DNA from: Gambelia wislizenii
Lineage: Eukaryota > Chordata > Lepidosauria > Squamata > Crotaphytidae
Reading direction: 5' to 3'
DNA length: 64,000 nucleotides
Assembly (NCBI GenBank): GCA_030847615.1
Contig: JAUMIR010000003.1
Span: forward strand, 23,193,001 to 23,257,000
Position 1 is the stretch's first letter. Each line of letters begins with the position of its first letter. Below, piece by piece: positions 53,266 to 63,965 of this stretch. The translations under genes were made by a program, and so were the position numbers. The notes beneath the pieces are model-generated. The model was given only the letters and a program-made list of their open reading frames with translations. It did no database searches and had not been told where the DNA came from.

Positions 53266-53954
53266 GGGTGGGTAACCTGTATAGGGTTTACGTCTTTGGT
53301 AAGAAAATGGGAAGTCAACTTTTAATGGTTTAGGTGTAGGTTGTTGTTGTTGTTTTTTTAATTTGTATATCTTCAGCTGTTGTGTTTTGTTTCTTTTTTC
53401 AATGTTGTGATGTGTTTTATTCAATAAAAATACTTTTAAAAAAGATAGCGCACCTATTGATCTGCTGTGCCACAAGCCACACATGTTGCAGTGTGTACCA
53501 GAATGCCGTCTTATTATGCCAAGGTGTGTTAAAAAAGGCGGGGGGGGGGACAGAGCTCGTTGTTCTTTTGGGTAGAAGAACTTTCTTAATGCTACTTTAA
53601 CAAGAACAGTGCAAATGCACTCACCCATCAAAACATTATGCAGCTGAGGATGGGAGTGTGATGAGTTGCAGCTTGTTTATCAGTCAGATGACCTGTTTGC
53701 AACATTACATTTGTGACAAATTTCAACACATTAAGAATCTCAGGGCCAAAGGAGATGGGAGGCTAACTGTGTCATTATGATCCATGTCAGAGATTTTTTT
53801 TTCTCTGTTCAGAACAGATGAGAGAAACTTGATTTTCATCATGCAGCAGAAATTATGTGGTTTGTAATGATGTGTACAGTGCTTTGATATTAACTTACTG
53901 GGGAGCAGTAGAGAAAATATTTGTTTGTTTAAATCATTTGTAGTATAGCTTTGT

Positions 53955-54070
53955 AAAGTTACCTGTTTTGCACTGCAGATCCCATCATTGTGCAGCCAGG
54001 TGGCCAGTGTTCATGTTGGCTGGAGAATCATGGGAACTACAATCCAAAAAAGTAAATGTTTCAACTCTGA
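53955..54070. mobile_element. Short foldback MITE
   Basis: 'gtaaagttacctgttttgcac' faces 'caatccaaaaaagtaaatgtt'; 'ggctggagaatcatgggaac' is in the middle. Confidence 0.6.
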
Positions 54071-55400
54071 TCCTTAGCCAAAAAGACTCCCATGCACCTT
54101 CCAGTGCTGGGTTGTATAACAGACCATGCTCTAAGGTTTATAGTCTAAATCAAGCCATGACATAAAACTAATACGGAAGGGTGAGGGAAGATAGTTCCAT
54201 TCTTATAATAACCAGCACAACAGAAATTCTTTTAACTGCCTGTATGGGGGAGGAGTAATAAAAAATAGTTGAAAACCATGTTAAATGTTGAAAAACTCTG
54301 ATGAGAAGAATCCTGGACTGACAAGAATCTTCACAGTTCAGGACATACTCTCTGCAAAAGTTACACAGGATTGTTCTGCACAGAAAATGTCATTTTCCAT
54401 GTAGGAAACAGCATTTTCTATGCAGAAATATTATTTTTCTATATAGAAAATACTATTTTCTGCCCCAAAATACCATATGCAATATATATATATTTGCACA
54501 ATAAGTCTGGCAGCAGGAAGAAAATATCTAAAATTCTTCATTGCTTCCTTCAAGAATAAAATCAGCAAAGATTGCATGCATCCCTGTTTAACTTCTGTTC
54601 TCTCCCTCTTCTCTACAGCTTGCTAGAGTGGCTGCTATTAGATGATTGTTGAGGGAGGGCCAAAGGCAGTTTGGAGACAATAGACAAGTCCTGCTTCTTT
54701 TGTCATGATCTTCTAGTGGAGTTCCAGATGCATCTTGCTGGCTACGAAGAGAACCAAGTAGCTGGGTTAGAGAGACCTGTTGTCTCATTCAGCAGAGCTT
54801 CGTCTCTGACATGCCTATGACTGCACATATGAAATAATACTTCAAACTGGTATCTCATCCCTCTCTTGAAAGAATGTGGGGGCTGGAGAGAGTAAGCAAG
54901 TTAGCTGACAGTTGAGCTCTGTCCCTGATTAGCAACCTCTGAATAGGTGTAAAATCTAAAATCATGGAAGGCCCTGGTTGCATGTTGATATAAAGCTAAC
55001 TATACTTTAAGATCACATGAACAAATTTCAGGCTTGTCAGCTCTCCTTCTCCTCCTGTGAGGAGACTGGAAGGTTTGGGTTGCATTTTTAACTGACCAAA
55101 GCTTGGCATTATGTTCTAATTCAGATAAATTGTGGTTACTTTTAACTATGATTTAAGGAAAGAAGCTGTCTTCAAATGATTTATGAAGTTGGCTTGTTTC
55201 AATAAACCTTAGTTTATTGGCTTTGGATATAACACTAAATCACTCCCCATGCTGCAAAAACCAACCAACCACCAGCCTATAAATAGCCAGTCACGCCCCT
55301 CCAAAAGCCTTCAGGAGATATGATTGGCCATTCAAAAACTATTTGGTGGGAGAGGGGCTATTTTAGACCCAAAATATGCTATAATTTTTTTAAAGGGAGA
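54071..55400 (+). other. NCEH1 intron 1, nothing classified
   Basis: A curious run of near-repeats 'cagaaaatgtcattttccatgtaggaaa', 'gcattttctatgcagaaata' and 'ttttctatatagaaaatac' occupies 54,375-54,460 (about 20-24 base period). Otherwise nothing is recognised. Confidence 0.45.
54378..54470. repeat. Degenerate short tandem repeat, about 22-base period
   Basis: Four units on the theme 'attttctatgcagaaata' in succession, each a near-palindrome of TTTTC and GAAAA. Confidence 0.6.
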
Positions 55401-55408
55401 GGGGATGA

Positions 55409-56222
55409 TTGAGAAGGCTAAGGGTAAGACAGTAGAGCACACCCTGTTACCATGCCTTATACCCCCCTCCCAATAATATTTCATAATTTGTCAATAGTGC
55501 ACACTTCGTGAGGTCTAGGTAGACCAGGGCAGACCAAAAGTGGGGTCAGGTGAAGGTCACCAGGGCCTAACAAAGCTGTTGTGGAAAATTCCCACTAGAC
55601 ACACCCAAGATAGGATTATATGGAGCCCCCTAGTAAACAAAGCCATTAAGGTGGAATGTACTATCGGATGTATTGGCAATGTGTCATACTCCAAAGCAAA
55701 GAGTGACCGGAACCCCCATTATCCCCAGAACATCTCTTCTTGTGTCTTTTCCTATCCCACAATAAGAAGGTTGTCATAAACCCATCAACTCTCATATCTC
55801 AACCGTTAGCGACAGTTAACAATGTTGTGGTTTCCTTTGTTTAACTGTGGGAAACCCATCTAAGCATTATTTTACACACAAACACCCCTTCAGGATACAA
55901 AATTGGATATAAATATTAGCCCCAAATAATAGCCAAATGTTCTACTGACACCATCACTCTGCCGGATTGCTGTGTCACCCTCAGATTCACATCAGAGTCT
56001 TCTTCGCTCCCTGAACCTCTGCTCTTCAGGACTGGTAAATATTGCCCATACTTAGCTGAATCTAGTCTTCTATCCAACCTTTCTGCCTTAACTTTTCATT
56101 AGCCTTGTGTGGTTCTTGTGAGTGCAAGTGCATATGTGAATGCTTCCATGTTTATTTTCCAATAAAAAACATTTTATTTCACTTTATCCTGGAGTCTCAT
56201 AAGTTAGTACTTGTATACACAG
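55409..56222 (+). mobile_element. Candidate solo LTR of an endogenous retrovirus
   Basis: The order of signals fits an LTR: a long U3-like region, a TATA-like ggatataaatatta (55,910), an R-like segment beginning about 30 bases later ('cttcttcgctccctgaacctc'), a polyadenylation signal aataaa at 56,161, and a U5-like end 'gtctcataag...tatacaca'. No coding sequence, primer-binding site or partner LTR is seen. It could not produce a virus. The ends and the flanking duplication are not resolved. Confidence 0.45.
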
Positions 56223-56401
56223 GTATAAAGATCTTGCAAGTTACCTGACTTCTTGCAGCCATTCATTTGAGCTAATTATAATTTCCCCAAATAATATCAT
56301 AATTTTAGTGTCATGAGTGAGTCCCCCATGGACCCCACCAATTTGGTTAACATCCTCCAACTCTTGGCTTTTGTCCACCCATGCTCAGAGTAACAGTTGA
56401 T

Positions 56402-56428
56402 CTGTTGTTGTTGTTGTTGTTGTTGTTT
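56402..56428. repeat. (GTT)n microsatellite
   Basis: About nine GTT units. Confidence 0.9.
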
Positions 56429-56683
56429 CTTACCTGCCTCAATCCATAGGGAACAACAGATTAACACACAACATCTAATATCAGTTAAAATAGAAGTGAA
56501 CATGGTCCTTGAAGCTGCATCAGATGAAGACAAAGGACTGCAGGAGCCCAGAGCTTGTTCACTAGCACTGAACTATAGTTTAATATCTGGACTGAGGTAT
56601 TGTCTTAAATCAGGGATGGGGAAACTGTGGCCATGGCTATATGTGGTTTCCAGCAACAGTTTTGCAGATCTCCTCCCCAAGGC

Positions 56684-56688
<5 letters not shown>

Positions 56689-56716
<28 letters not shown>
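56689..56716. repeat. (CA)n microsatellite
   Basis: About thirteen CA units. Confidence 0.9.
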
Positions 56717-57616
56717 CATGCACACATACCTGCCCCAAAAGCAAATAATCATTACTGGTCATGCAGAGATAGAACGCACCCCACTTCTTAAAGCATGAAA
56801 ATTGGCTGAGAATAAAAACTAAGTCACTTCTGCTTTCATTTCCAACTGATTAGCAACTGAATTCCAGGCAGATGTGATGCAAAATCTCCCCCTCACAACC
56901 CCTGTGGTTGCCCAATACTGTTTAATGCTTGTACTGTATGTTACAGGCACAGGTTTTTCTTTCTTCATTCCTTTCTTTTTTGTTTCTCTCTCCCCCACCC
57001 CACCGCTCTCTGTTTGATACACACTGATGCACATACCACTAGCATATACAAATGTTCTTCTTCTATTTTTGCATGCACACTTCTGATCTTATGCATTCCA
57101 ATTCAAATGCGAGTCACAAAGTGTTCAGTGCCACTTTCTCCCAATGACCTCTGTCTTGGTTGTTGGTTTTATGTGCCAGGCCTGTAACCACTTTCCATCA
57201 GGGAGCCTTGGGATTCTGCCATTTGGTTGCTATTAATTTTTATTTTGTGATCAGAATTTCAAAACATGACTAGAAGACTTGTGGTATTGATGCAACTGCC
57301 ATGGTCATGGATTGTCATGGGAGGGATGTTTTTAAAAACTGTTTCTTTCACAACTGGTTAGTTAACTGCTGCCCTGCTCCCTTACGGAATCTGTGTTAAA
57401 GGTTCTTATTGCCATTCCATGTCCCCCTTTCTCTTTCGTGTACTTTTTTCCTTTTTAACAAAATTTCAGATAGTCTACCTCTTCAGTTTCAAACCTTGTA
57501 TACCATGATCTTCGGTCAATGCTGCATAGCCTGCTTTTTCCAGCTTCTAAGTTTCAAGTCCTGGGAGATGTAGCAGTGCAAGTCTTTTAACTGGCTTCTG
57601 TAGCGATGTCATTAGC

Positions 57617-57978
57617 AGTGGCCAATTTGGCAGAGATAGTCCTGACTAATCCTCTGTTGTCCCACCTTTTCAGTGGCTTTTAAAATGTCCCAGTTTCTCT
57701 CTCCTCCCACTTTTTCCCTTTGGTCCTCAGTTTTCTTAAGTTGCTGCAAACTGAGTTCAAAAAAGAAAAAAATAGTTTGAATTCTATTAACTCAGAAGGG
57801 GGGAAAGGAGAGGACGGGGTGGATCCTGCCCTTCCCAGTAGACTCAGGCAAAAACTAACTGCTGCAGCCTCTCCTAGTTTGTATGTTCCTCTCCATTAAC
57901 AATTTGTCTCATTTTGAACACACTCTGATGTTGCTTGGCCATACGTGTTCCAGTTTTCATTTGTAAAATGGAAGGTAT
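57617..57978 (+). repeat. Unclassified interspersed repeat U2, copy 1
   Basis: Shares with 59,022-59,276 the ordered blocks 'cctctgttgtcccac', 'atgtcccagtttctc', 'caaactgagttcaaa', 'ttaactcag', 'caggcaaaa' and 'ctgctgcagcctctcct'. This copy continues to 'gctggccatacgtg'-like sequence and ends 'aaaatggaaggtatgg'. Non-coding. Confidence 0.75.
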
Positions 57979-58444
57979 GGACTTACTGTGAATCAGTTTT
58001 ACTTATTTCGTATAAGCAGTGCTTATTCAATGATGGAGTAGACCATCTGCAACTTTTTATAAATACTTGTATTAAAAGCTATTTAAAAAGAACAGAAAAA
58101 ACCCTTTGTAGTCTAATTCATAGAAGACTTTTAAGTTGAACATTTTTTTTACAAAACAATGAAATAATGCAGATATAGCCCTGTTTGATTCTTATTAAAA
58201 CATACCTGTAGCGTGTTCTTTAGCTAAGAAGAACAAGGCTGCAGCAAACATGCCATTTCCTCTGTTACCCTCACCGCAAGTCCATGAGGAGGGCTAAAGC
58301 TGGCCAAGATGGAAAGAGCTCTTTGCCTGACAGCCACCTCACTGTTGTGTCACTTGCTGATTGTAGCGAGGCAAACCATTTCCCCATCTACCCTAGTATT
58401 GCATGCTCTGATAGGTAGCAACTATCCTGAGTTTCAGTTAGACT

Positions 58445-58702
58445 TCTCAACCTGTGGGTCTCCAGATGTTGTTGGACTACAGTTCCCAGGAGCCCTCTGA
58501 GGTATCACCTTGACAGCCAGGTGGTCCTCCCAGCCATTAGTGGGGCTGTGAGTTCACAGCTCCCAGTCATTAGTGAGGCTGTAGGATTGAACTCACAGCC
58601 TCACTAATGACTGGGAGGACCACCTGGCTGTCAAGGTGAGACCTCAGAGGGCTCCTGGGAACTGTAGTCCAACAGCATCTGGGGACCCACAGGTTGAGAA
58701 TC
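58445..58702. repeat. Near-perfect long hairpin (foldback MITE)
   Basis: Arms 58,445-58,556 and 58,588-58,702 are reverse complements with only a handful of mismatches, around a 31-base loop. The ends read 'tctcaacctgtgggtctcc' and 'ggggacccacaggttgaga', and the phrase 'gttggactacagttcccagg' is hAT-MITE-like. The loop repeats 'cccagtcattagtgaggctgt' from the arm. Confidence 0.88.
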
Positions 58703-59021
58703 ACTTTGTTAGAGGATCTTCCTCATCACCTTCTTCCCTGGTCACTGTCACTGGAAATTCCAGGGGCTGATCCTAAAACCTTCTGCATGCAAAGTGCAGG
58801 CTATACCACTCAGTTGTGTTCCCTCTCCTGTGTAGCAGAATAGAGAATGCCTCATTTAGGATAGTGCTTGCTCATCACTGAAAATATTGTTTTGCTTTTA
58901 ACTTTTTGTATAATCATAGAGTTGGAAGGGAACCCAAGGAGCATCTAAAATATTTTACAATATTTTAATTATTGTAAAACAGTAATTAAAAATACTTGGT
59001 AGATAGGGTCTAAATCACATA

Positions 59022-59276
59022 CCCTCCGACTGTACTGATTTGGCAGGACAGTCCTGGTTAATCCTCTGTTGTCCCACATTTTCAGCTGCTTTTAAGATGT
59101 CCCAGTTTCTCACTCTTTCTCCCACCTTCCCATTTCATTCTCAGCATACTTCAAACTGAGTTCAAAGTGCAAAAGTAGTTTGCACTCAGTTAACTCAGCA
59201 GAAGATAGGAGAGGAGGGGGAGAATCTTGTCCTTCCAAGGAGGCACAGGCAAAAGCAAACTGCTGCAGCCTCTCCT
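59022..59276 (+). repeat. Unclassified interspersed repeat U2, copy 2
   Basis: A direct-orientation mate of 57,617-57,978, about 1.4 kb away, beginning 'cataccctccgactgtactg' and ending 'ctgctgcagcctctccttag'. It is directly followed by repeat U1. Confidence 0.75.
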
Positions 59277-59280
59277 TAGC

Positions 59281-59510
59281 TTCAGGACCTGTTTAAGGAA
59301 TTGGGGGGGGGCTGCAAGGCTTTATTGGGAGGGCTATATGTTTATCTCATGTCAATGTAACCAAATTCAATCTAAGCTATTCACAGTACAAGATATTCAG
59401 ATTATTACTAATAATGTTTTTGCAGGAGGAGGGTTATTACAGGAGCCCCCATAATGATGGGGCCCCCTGCGGATGCTGATGCCACTGGTGCCTTAAACTG
59501 GCCCTGCCAA
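59281..59510 (+). repeat. Unclassified repeat U1, copy 2
   Basis: The inverse mate of 36,300-36,482. It begins 'ggacctgtttaaggaattgg' and ends 'cttaaactggccctgcc'. Confidence 0.75.
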
Positions 59511-59888
59511 ACTGTGAATTTTGCCAAACTGTGAATTTTGGAGTTTACACCAGGACTGAGGAACCTGTACCTCTCCAGATTTTGTTGAAATGCATCGCCC
59601 TGCATGCCTGATCTTTGGTGATGCTAACTGAGGCCATATGGAACAGGAGTCCAACAAAATCTGAAGGGTCACTGGTTCCTCACCCATGTCTTGTACAGTA
59701 CTGGTTTTACTTGGAAACAGAACTTTTGGGTCCTTATAGTATCATCTCACTACTATGCTGTGTGCTTTTTTAAACAAAGCTTCTAGCATTCTTGATTATG
59801 GTGTTGTTGTTGTTTTTAAAAAAGAATGGAACAGCAGTATGTTTTGTTTGCACCATTTCCCTTCTGACTCTTAAAGAGCGTACGTTTG

Positions 59889-60067
59889 TCAAAATTCAAA
59901 ATGACCTGGATAGACTGGAGAGCTGGGCCAAAGCTAACAAAATGAAATTCAATACGGAGAAATGTAAGGTACTGCACTTGGGGGGGGGGAATGAAAAGCA
60001 TAGATATAGGATGGGGGAGACCTGGCTGAATGAGACTACGTGCAAAAGGGATCTAGAAGTCCTAGTA
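59889..60067 (+). mobile_element. Inverted CR1 ORF2 segment
   Basis: The plus strand reads IQNDLDRLESWAKANKMKFN, TEKCKVLHLGGGNEKHRYRM and ETTCKRDLEVLV, the CR1 stretch between the RT and C-terminal blocks. It abuts the 3' terminus of the minus-strand CR1. It corresponds almost exactly to the segment missing from that CR1 at 60,711-60,803 (see findings). Confidence 0.88.
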
Positions 60068-60710
60068 TAGAATCATAGAATTGCAGAGTTGGAAGAGACC
60101 ACAAGGGCCATCCAGTCCAACCCCCTGCCACGCAGGAAATCACGATCAAAGCATCCCCGACAGATGGCCATCCAGCCTCTGTTTAAAGACCTCCAAGGAA
60201 GGAAACCCCACCACGCTCCGAGGGAGTGTGTTCCACTGCCGAACAGCTCTTACTGTCAAAAAGTTCCTCCTAATGTTGAGGTGGAATCTCTGTTCCTGGA
60301 GCTTGCATCCATTGCTCTGTGTTCCAGTCTCTGGAGCAGCAGAAAACAAGTCTGCTCCATCCTCAACGTAACACCCCTTCAAATACTTAAACAGGGCTAT
60401 TATATCGCCTCTTAACCTTCTTTTTTCCAAGCTAAACATACCCAGCTCCCTAAGTCTCTCCTCATAAGGCATGGTTTCCAGACCTTTCACCATTTTAGTC
60501 ACCCTTCTCTGGACACATTCCAATTTGTCAATATCCTTTTTGAATTATGGTGCCCAGAACTGGACACAGTATTCTAGGTGAGGTCTGACCAAGGCAGAAT
60601 AGAGCGGCACTATTACTTCCCTTGATCTAGACGCTATACTTCTATTAATGCAGCCCAAAATCGCATTGGCCTTTTTAGCTGCCGCATCACACTGTTGACT
60701 CATGTTCAAC
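60068..60710 (-). pseudogene. CR1 ORF2 C-terminal block and 3' UTR
   Basis: The frame from [18 protein letters not shown] onward runs to [14 protein letters not shown]; a shift near 60,545 precedes [20 protein letters not shown] and [18 protein letters not shown], ending [13 protein letters not shown]. The 3' UTR follows. It is cut off from the RT block by the filler. Confidence 0.87.
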
Positions 60711-60803
60711 CTGCCAGGGAGAAGAAGGAGAGCAGCTTCTGGACAGCCACTTTGAGTGGGGGAGTTTGAATTTTTTTAAACTGTTGGGAGAGGCTGCTTG
60801 TTG

Positions 60804-61821
60804 CATCTTGAATTTTGATCCTGTCCTCCAGGGTATTAGCTACTCCTCCTAATTTGGTGTCATCTGCAAATTTGGTAAGTATGCCCCTAATTCCCTCATC
60901 CAAGTCATTGATAAAGATGTTGAATAGCACTTGGCCCAGGACAGAACCCTGTGGCACCCCACTGGTCACATCTTTCCAAGACAAAGAGGAGGCACTGCTG
61001 AGCACTCTTCGGGTTCGACAGGTCAACCAATTACAAATCCATTGAACTGTTAACTTGTCTAGCCCACATTTTACAAGCTTGTTTGCAAGAATGTCATGGG
61101 GAACCTTGTCAAAAGCCTTACTGAAATCAAGGTATGTGATATCCACAGCATTCCCTTCATCTACCAAGCTGGTAATTTTATCAAAAAAAGAGATCAGATT
61201 AGTCTGGCATGACTTGTTTCTCTGAAACCCATGTTGACTTTTTGTGATTATGGCATTGCCTTCTAAATGTTCACAGACTCTCTGTTTAATGATCTGCTCT
61301 AGAATCTTCCCTGGTATTGATGTCAGACTAACTGGACGATAATTGTTGGGATCCTCCTTTCTCCCCTTTTTGAAGATGGGGACAACGTTTGCCCTCCTCC
61401 AGTCTGCTGGGACTTCTCCTGTTCTCCAAGAGTTCTCAAAGATTATTGCCAATGGCTCTGAGATTACATTTGCCAGCTCTTTTAATACTCTCGGATGTAG
61501 TTCATCCGGTCCTGGAGATTTAAATTCATTTAGATGAAGAAGGTATTCCTGTACTACCTCTTTGCTTATTCTGTGCTGGATTTCCCCTATTGTGTCCTCT
61601 GTTCCATTATCCTCAGGTTGCCCCCCCCCCTTTTCCTTTTCTGAAAACACTGAGGCAAAGAAGGTGTTGAGTAATTCTGCCTTTTCTCTGTCCCCTGTTA
61701 GCATTTTGCCATCTTCTCCACATAGTGGCCCTACCATTTCCTTCTTCCTCCTTTTGCTGCGGACATACCCCCAAAAAACCCTTTTTATTGTTCTTAACCT
61801 CTCTTGTAAGCCTGAGCTCAT
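60804..61821 (-). pseudogene. CR1 ORF2 reverse transcriptase block
   Basis: RT motifs in order: [106 protein letters not shown]. The catalytic aspartates are present. The frame leaves CR1 sequence at RIKIQDA and runs into the filler. It overlaps the endonuclease frame because of a one-base shift near 61,777. Confidence 0.9.
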
Positions 61822-62902
61822 TCTGCACTTTAGCTTTTCTGACTTTACTCCTACACGTGTTTGCTATCTGTTTGAATTCTTCTTTGGTGATTTCCCCCTT
61901 TTTCCATTTCCTATACATGTTCCGTTTAAAACTTAGCTCCATTGAAAGTTCATTAGTCATCCATCCTGGTTTCTTGAGACACCTCCCATTTTTCTTCCTC
62001 AATGGTACTGTTTGAAATTGTGCCTTCAGTATCTCCCTTTTGAGAAAGTCCCATCCGTCTTTAGGTCTCTTCTCTTTTAGTATTCCTGACCATGGGATCA
62101 CCCCCAGTATTTCCCTGAGTTTATTGAAATCAGCTCTCCTAAAGTCAAGAATGTGTGCCTGACTATGCCTGGCTTCTCCTTTCCATTGTATAATAAACTC
62201 CAGGAGAACATGATCACTCTCACCTAAGGATCCCACCACTTGTACCCCATTAACCAGGTCATCCCTGTTGGTTAGGATCAGATCTAAAATAGCTGACCCC
62301 CTTGTTGCCTCTTCCACCTTTTGGACCATGAAATTGTCTTCCAGGTAAGTAAGGAATTTGCTAGACCTTGAAGTTTTGGTTGAGTTAGATTTCCAGCACA
62401 TATCAGGATAGTTGAAGTCACCCATCACTACGACATCTCTTCTTTCTGCATGTGTGGTCATCTGTTCTAGAAAGGCATCATCCAATTCCTCCGTCTGACT
62501 TGGGGCTCTGTAGTAGAGTCCCACAATAACATCCCTGTTGTTGCCCTCCCCTTTTATTTTTATCCAGATGCTCTCCACCAGGCTTCCAGTATTGATGTCA
62601 TGGATCTTTTCAGTGGTATAAATATCCCTGACATATAATGCTATTCCTTCTCCTTTCCTGTTTGGCCTGTTTCTCTTATAAAGGTTATACCCCTCTATTC
62701 CTACATTCCAATCATGCAACTCATCCCACCAGGTTTCAGTAATGCCTATTATACCATATTTATTTTGTAGTGCTAGGAGTTCAAGTTCATCTTGCTTATT
62801 TCCCATGCTCTGTGCATTAGTGTAGAGACATCTAAGACCATGTGTTCCCTTTACTTGCTGTCTGTGCAAGTTTTTTTGCCTCCCACTGTTGGGTCCTTGC
62901 AC
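61613..62902 (-). pseudogene. CR1 ORF2 endonuclease block
   Basis: A complete AP-like endonuclease domain. TNAQSMGNKQDELELL (metal-binding asparagine), IIGITETWWDELHDW (catalytic glutamate), IALYVRD, GLYYRAPSQT, VVVMGDFNYPDMCW (GDFN), LDLILTNRDD and ESDHVLLEF (SDH) are all intact. It begins near a methionine at 62,902, past the end of ORF1. A one-base insertion in a G-run near 61,777 throws it out of frame with RT. Confidence 0.9.
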
Positions 62903-62988
62903 TGTTTGCCTTGTTCCCTCTATGACAGTTTGACTATTTTCTCCAGCCCTTTTGCCTTCCAGAATATTGTCTCCCTCCCCTGTATGAC

Positions 62989-63501
62989 TCAGTTTAAAGC
63001 CCTCCTGATCAAATTCTTGAGACTGTAGGCAAAAACGTTTCTGCCAACTGGTGTGAGATGCACCCCATCTCTTGCCAGAAATCCCCCCTCATGGAAGCGC
63101 AGCCCATGATCCAAGAATCCAAATTGTTCTCGGCGACACCATCTACGGAGCCAGTTGTTTACATCGGCTATTTTCCTCTCTCTTCCTGGACCATGCCCTT
63201 CAACTGGCAGAAGAAACGAGATGACAACCTGTGCGTCCATTTCTTTCAGCTTCCTCCCCAGAGCTTCATAATCTCTTCTGATCTTCGGAAAGCTGTGCCT
63301 TGCAGTATCATTTGTTCCCACATGGAGCAAAAGGAAGGGGTAATGATCCGTTGCCTTGACGAGTCTTGTCAGCCTCTCTGTCACATCACGGATCTTTGCC
63401 CCAGGGAGACAACACACCTCCCGAGACATCTTGTCAGGACCACAAACCACTGCTTCTGTACCCCTCAGCAAGGAGTCCCCACCACCACCACACACCTCCA
63501 C
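62989..63501 (-). pseudogene. CR1 ORF1, SGNH-type esterase domain
   Basis: An esterase domain as found in the ORF1 of CR1-group LINEs. Visible blocks: GGGDSLLRGTEAV (GDS-like serine), LLLHVGTNDTAR (G-x-N-D), VVISFLLPVEGHGPGRERK, and DGVHLTPVGRNVFAYSL (D-x-x-H). So the serine, aspartate and histidine are all retained. Its N-terminal end is out of frame with the upstream half by one base in the GGT run near 63,480. Confidence 0.88.
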
Positions 63502-63965
63502 TGAGGCTTCGCAGCTGCTGTTCCTTGCGGTGGTCCTCTCAGGGTCCCCTGCTCTGCCCCTAAAGTATGTCCATGCTGTTCTTCCTCATTGTCTTCGATA
63601 AGAGAGAGGGCTTCGAATTGATTCTGTAGCTGCAAGCTGCTCAAAGACTCCCTGGATTTTCTTGTTCTGTGTGTGACATTCCTCCAGCTGTCTACCTCCT
63701 GTGTCTGTGAAGTGACCCTCTCCTCCCCAACCAGTTTCTCTGTGCGGTCCCCGTCCAAGACTGTTTGTTCTGTTCTGTCCAGCAAAATCTCTTGCTCATG
63801 AATCTTTTGAAGTGTAGCTACCCGTGTCTCCAGCTGCTGGACTTTCTCCTCCAAGAGGGCTACCAACTTGCACTTGGTGCATGTGAAGTTCTCCACGTCT
63901 GTAGACAAGAAGACAAACATTGCACAAGTGTTGCAGGTGACTGCAGCAGTCCCCTCAGTGTCCAT
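63465..63965 (-). pseudogene. CR1 ORF1, N-terminal zinc-binding and coiled-coil part
   Basis: Starts MDTEGTAAVTCNTCAMFVFL with a paired-cysteine motif (CNTC, then CTKCK about 20 residues on), then LVALLEEKVQQLETRVATLQ, a heptad-like coiled coil. The C-terminal part WRCVVVVG is where the esterase should start but the frame is lost. In CR1 elements ORF1 binds RNA and multimerises. Confidence 0.85.

Noticed and set aside
53212..53631. A 139-codon open frame on the minus strand.
   Set aside because: It begins in a MITE and runs through A/T and G runs; no domain.
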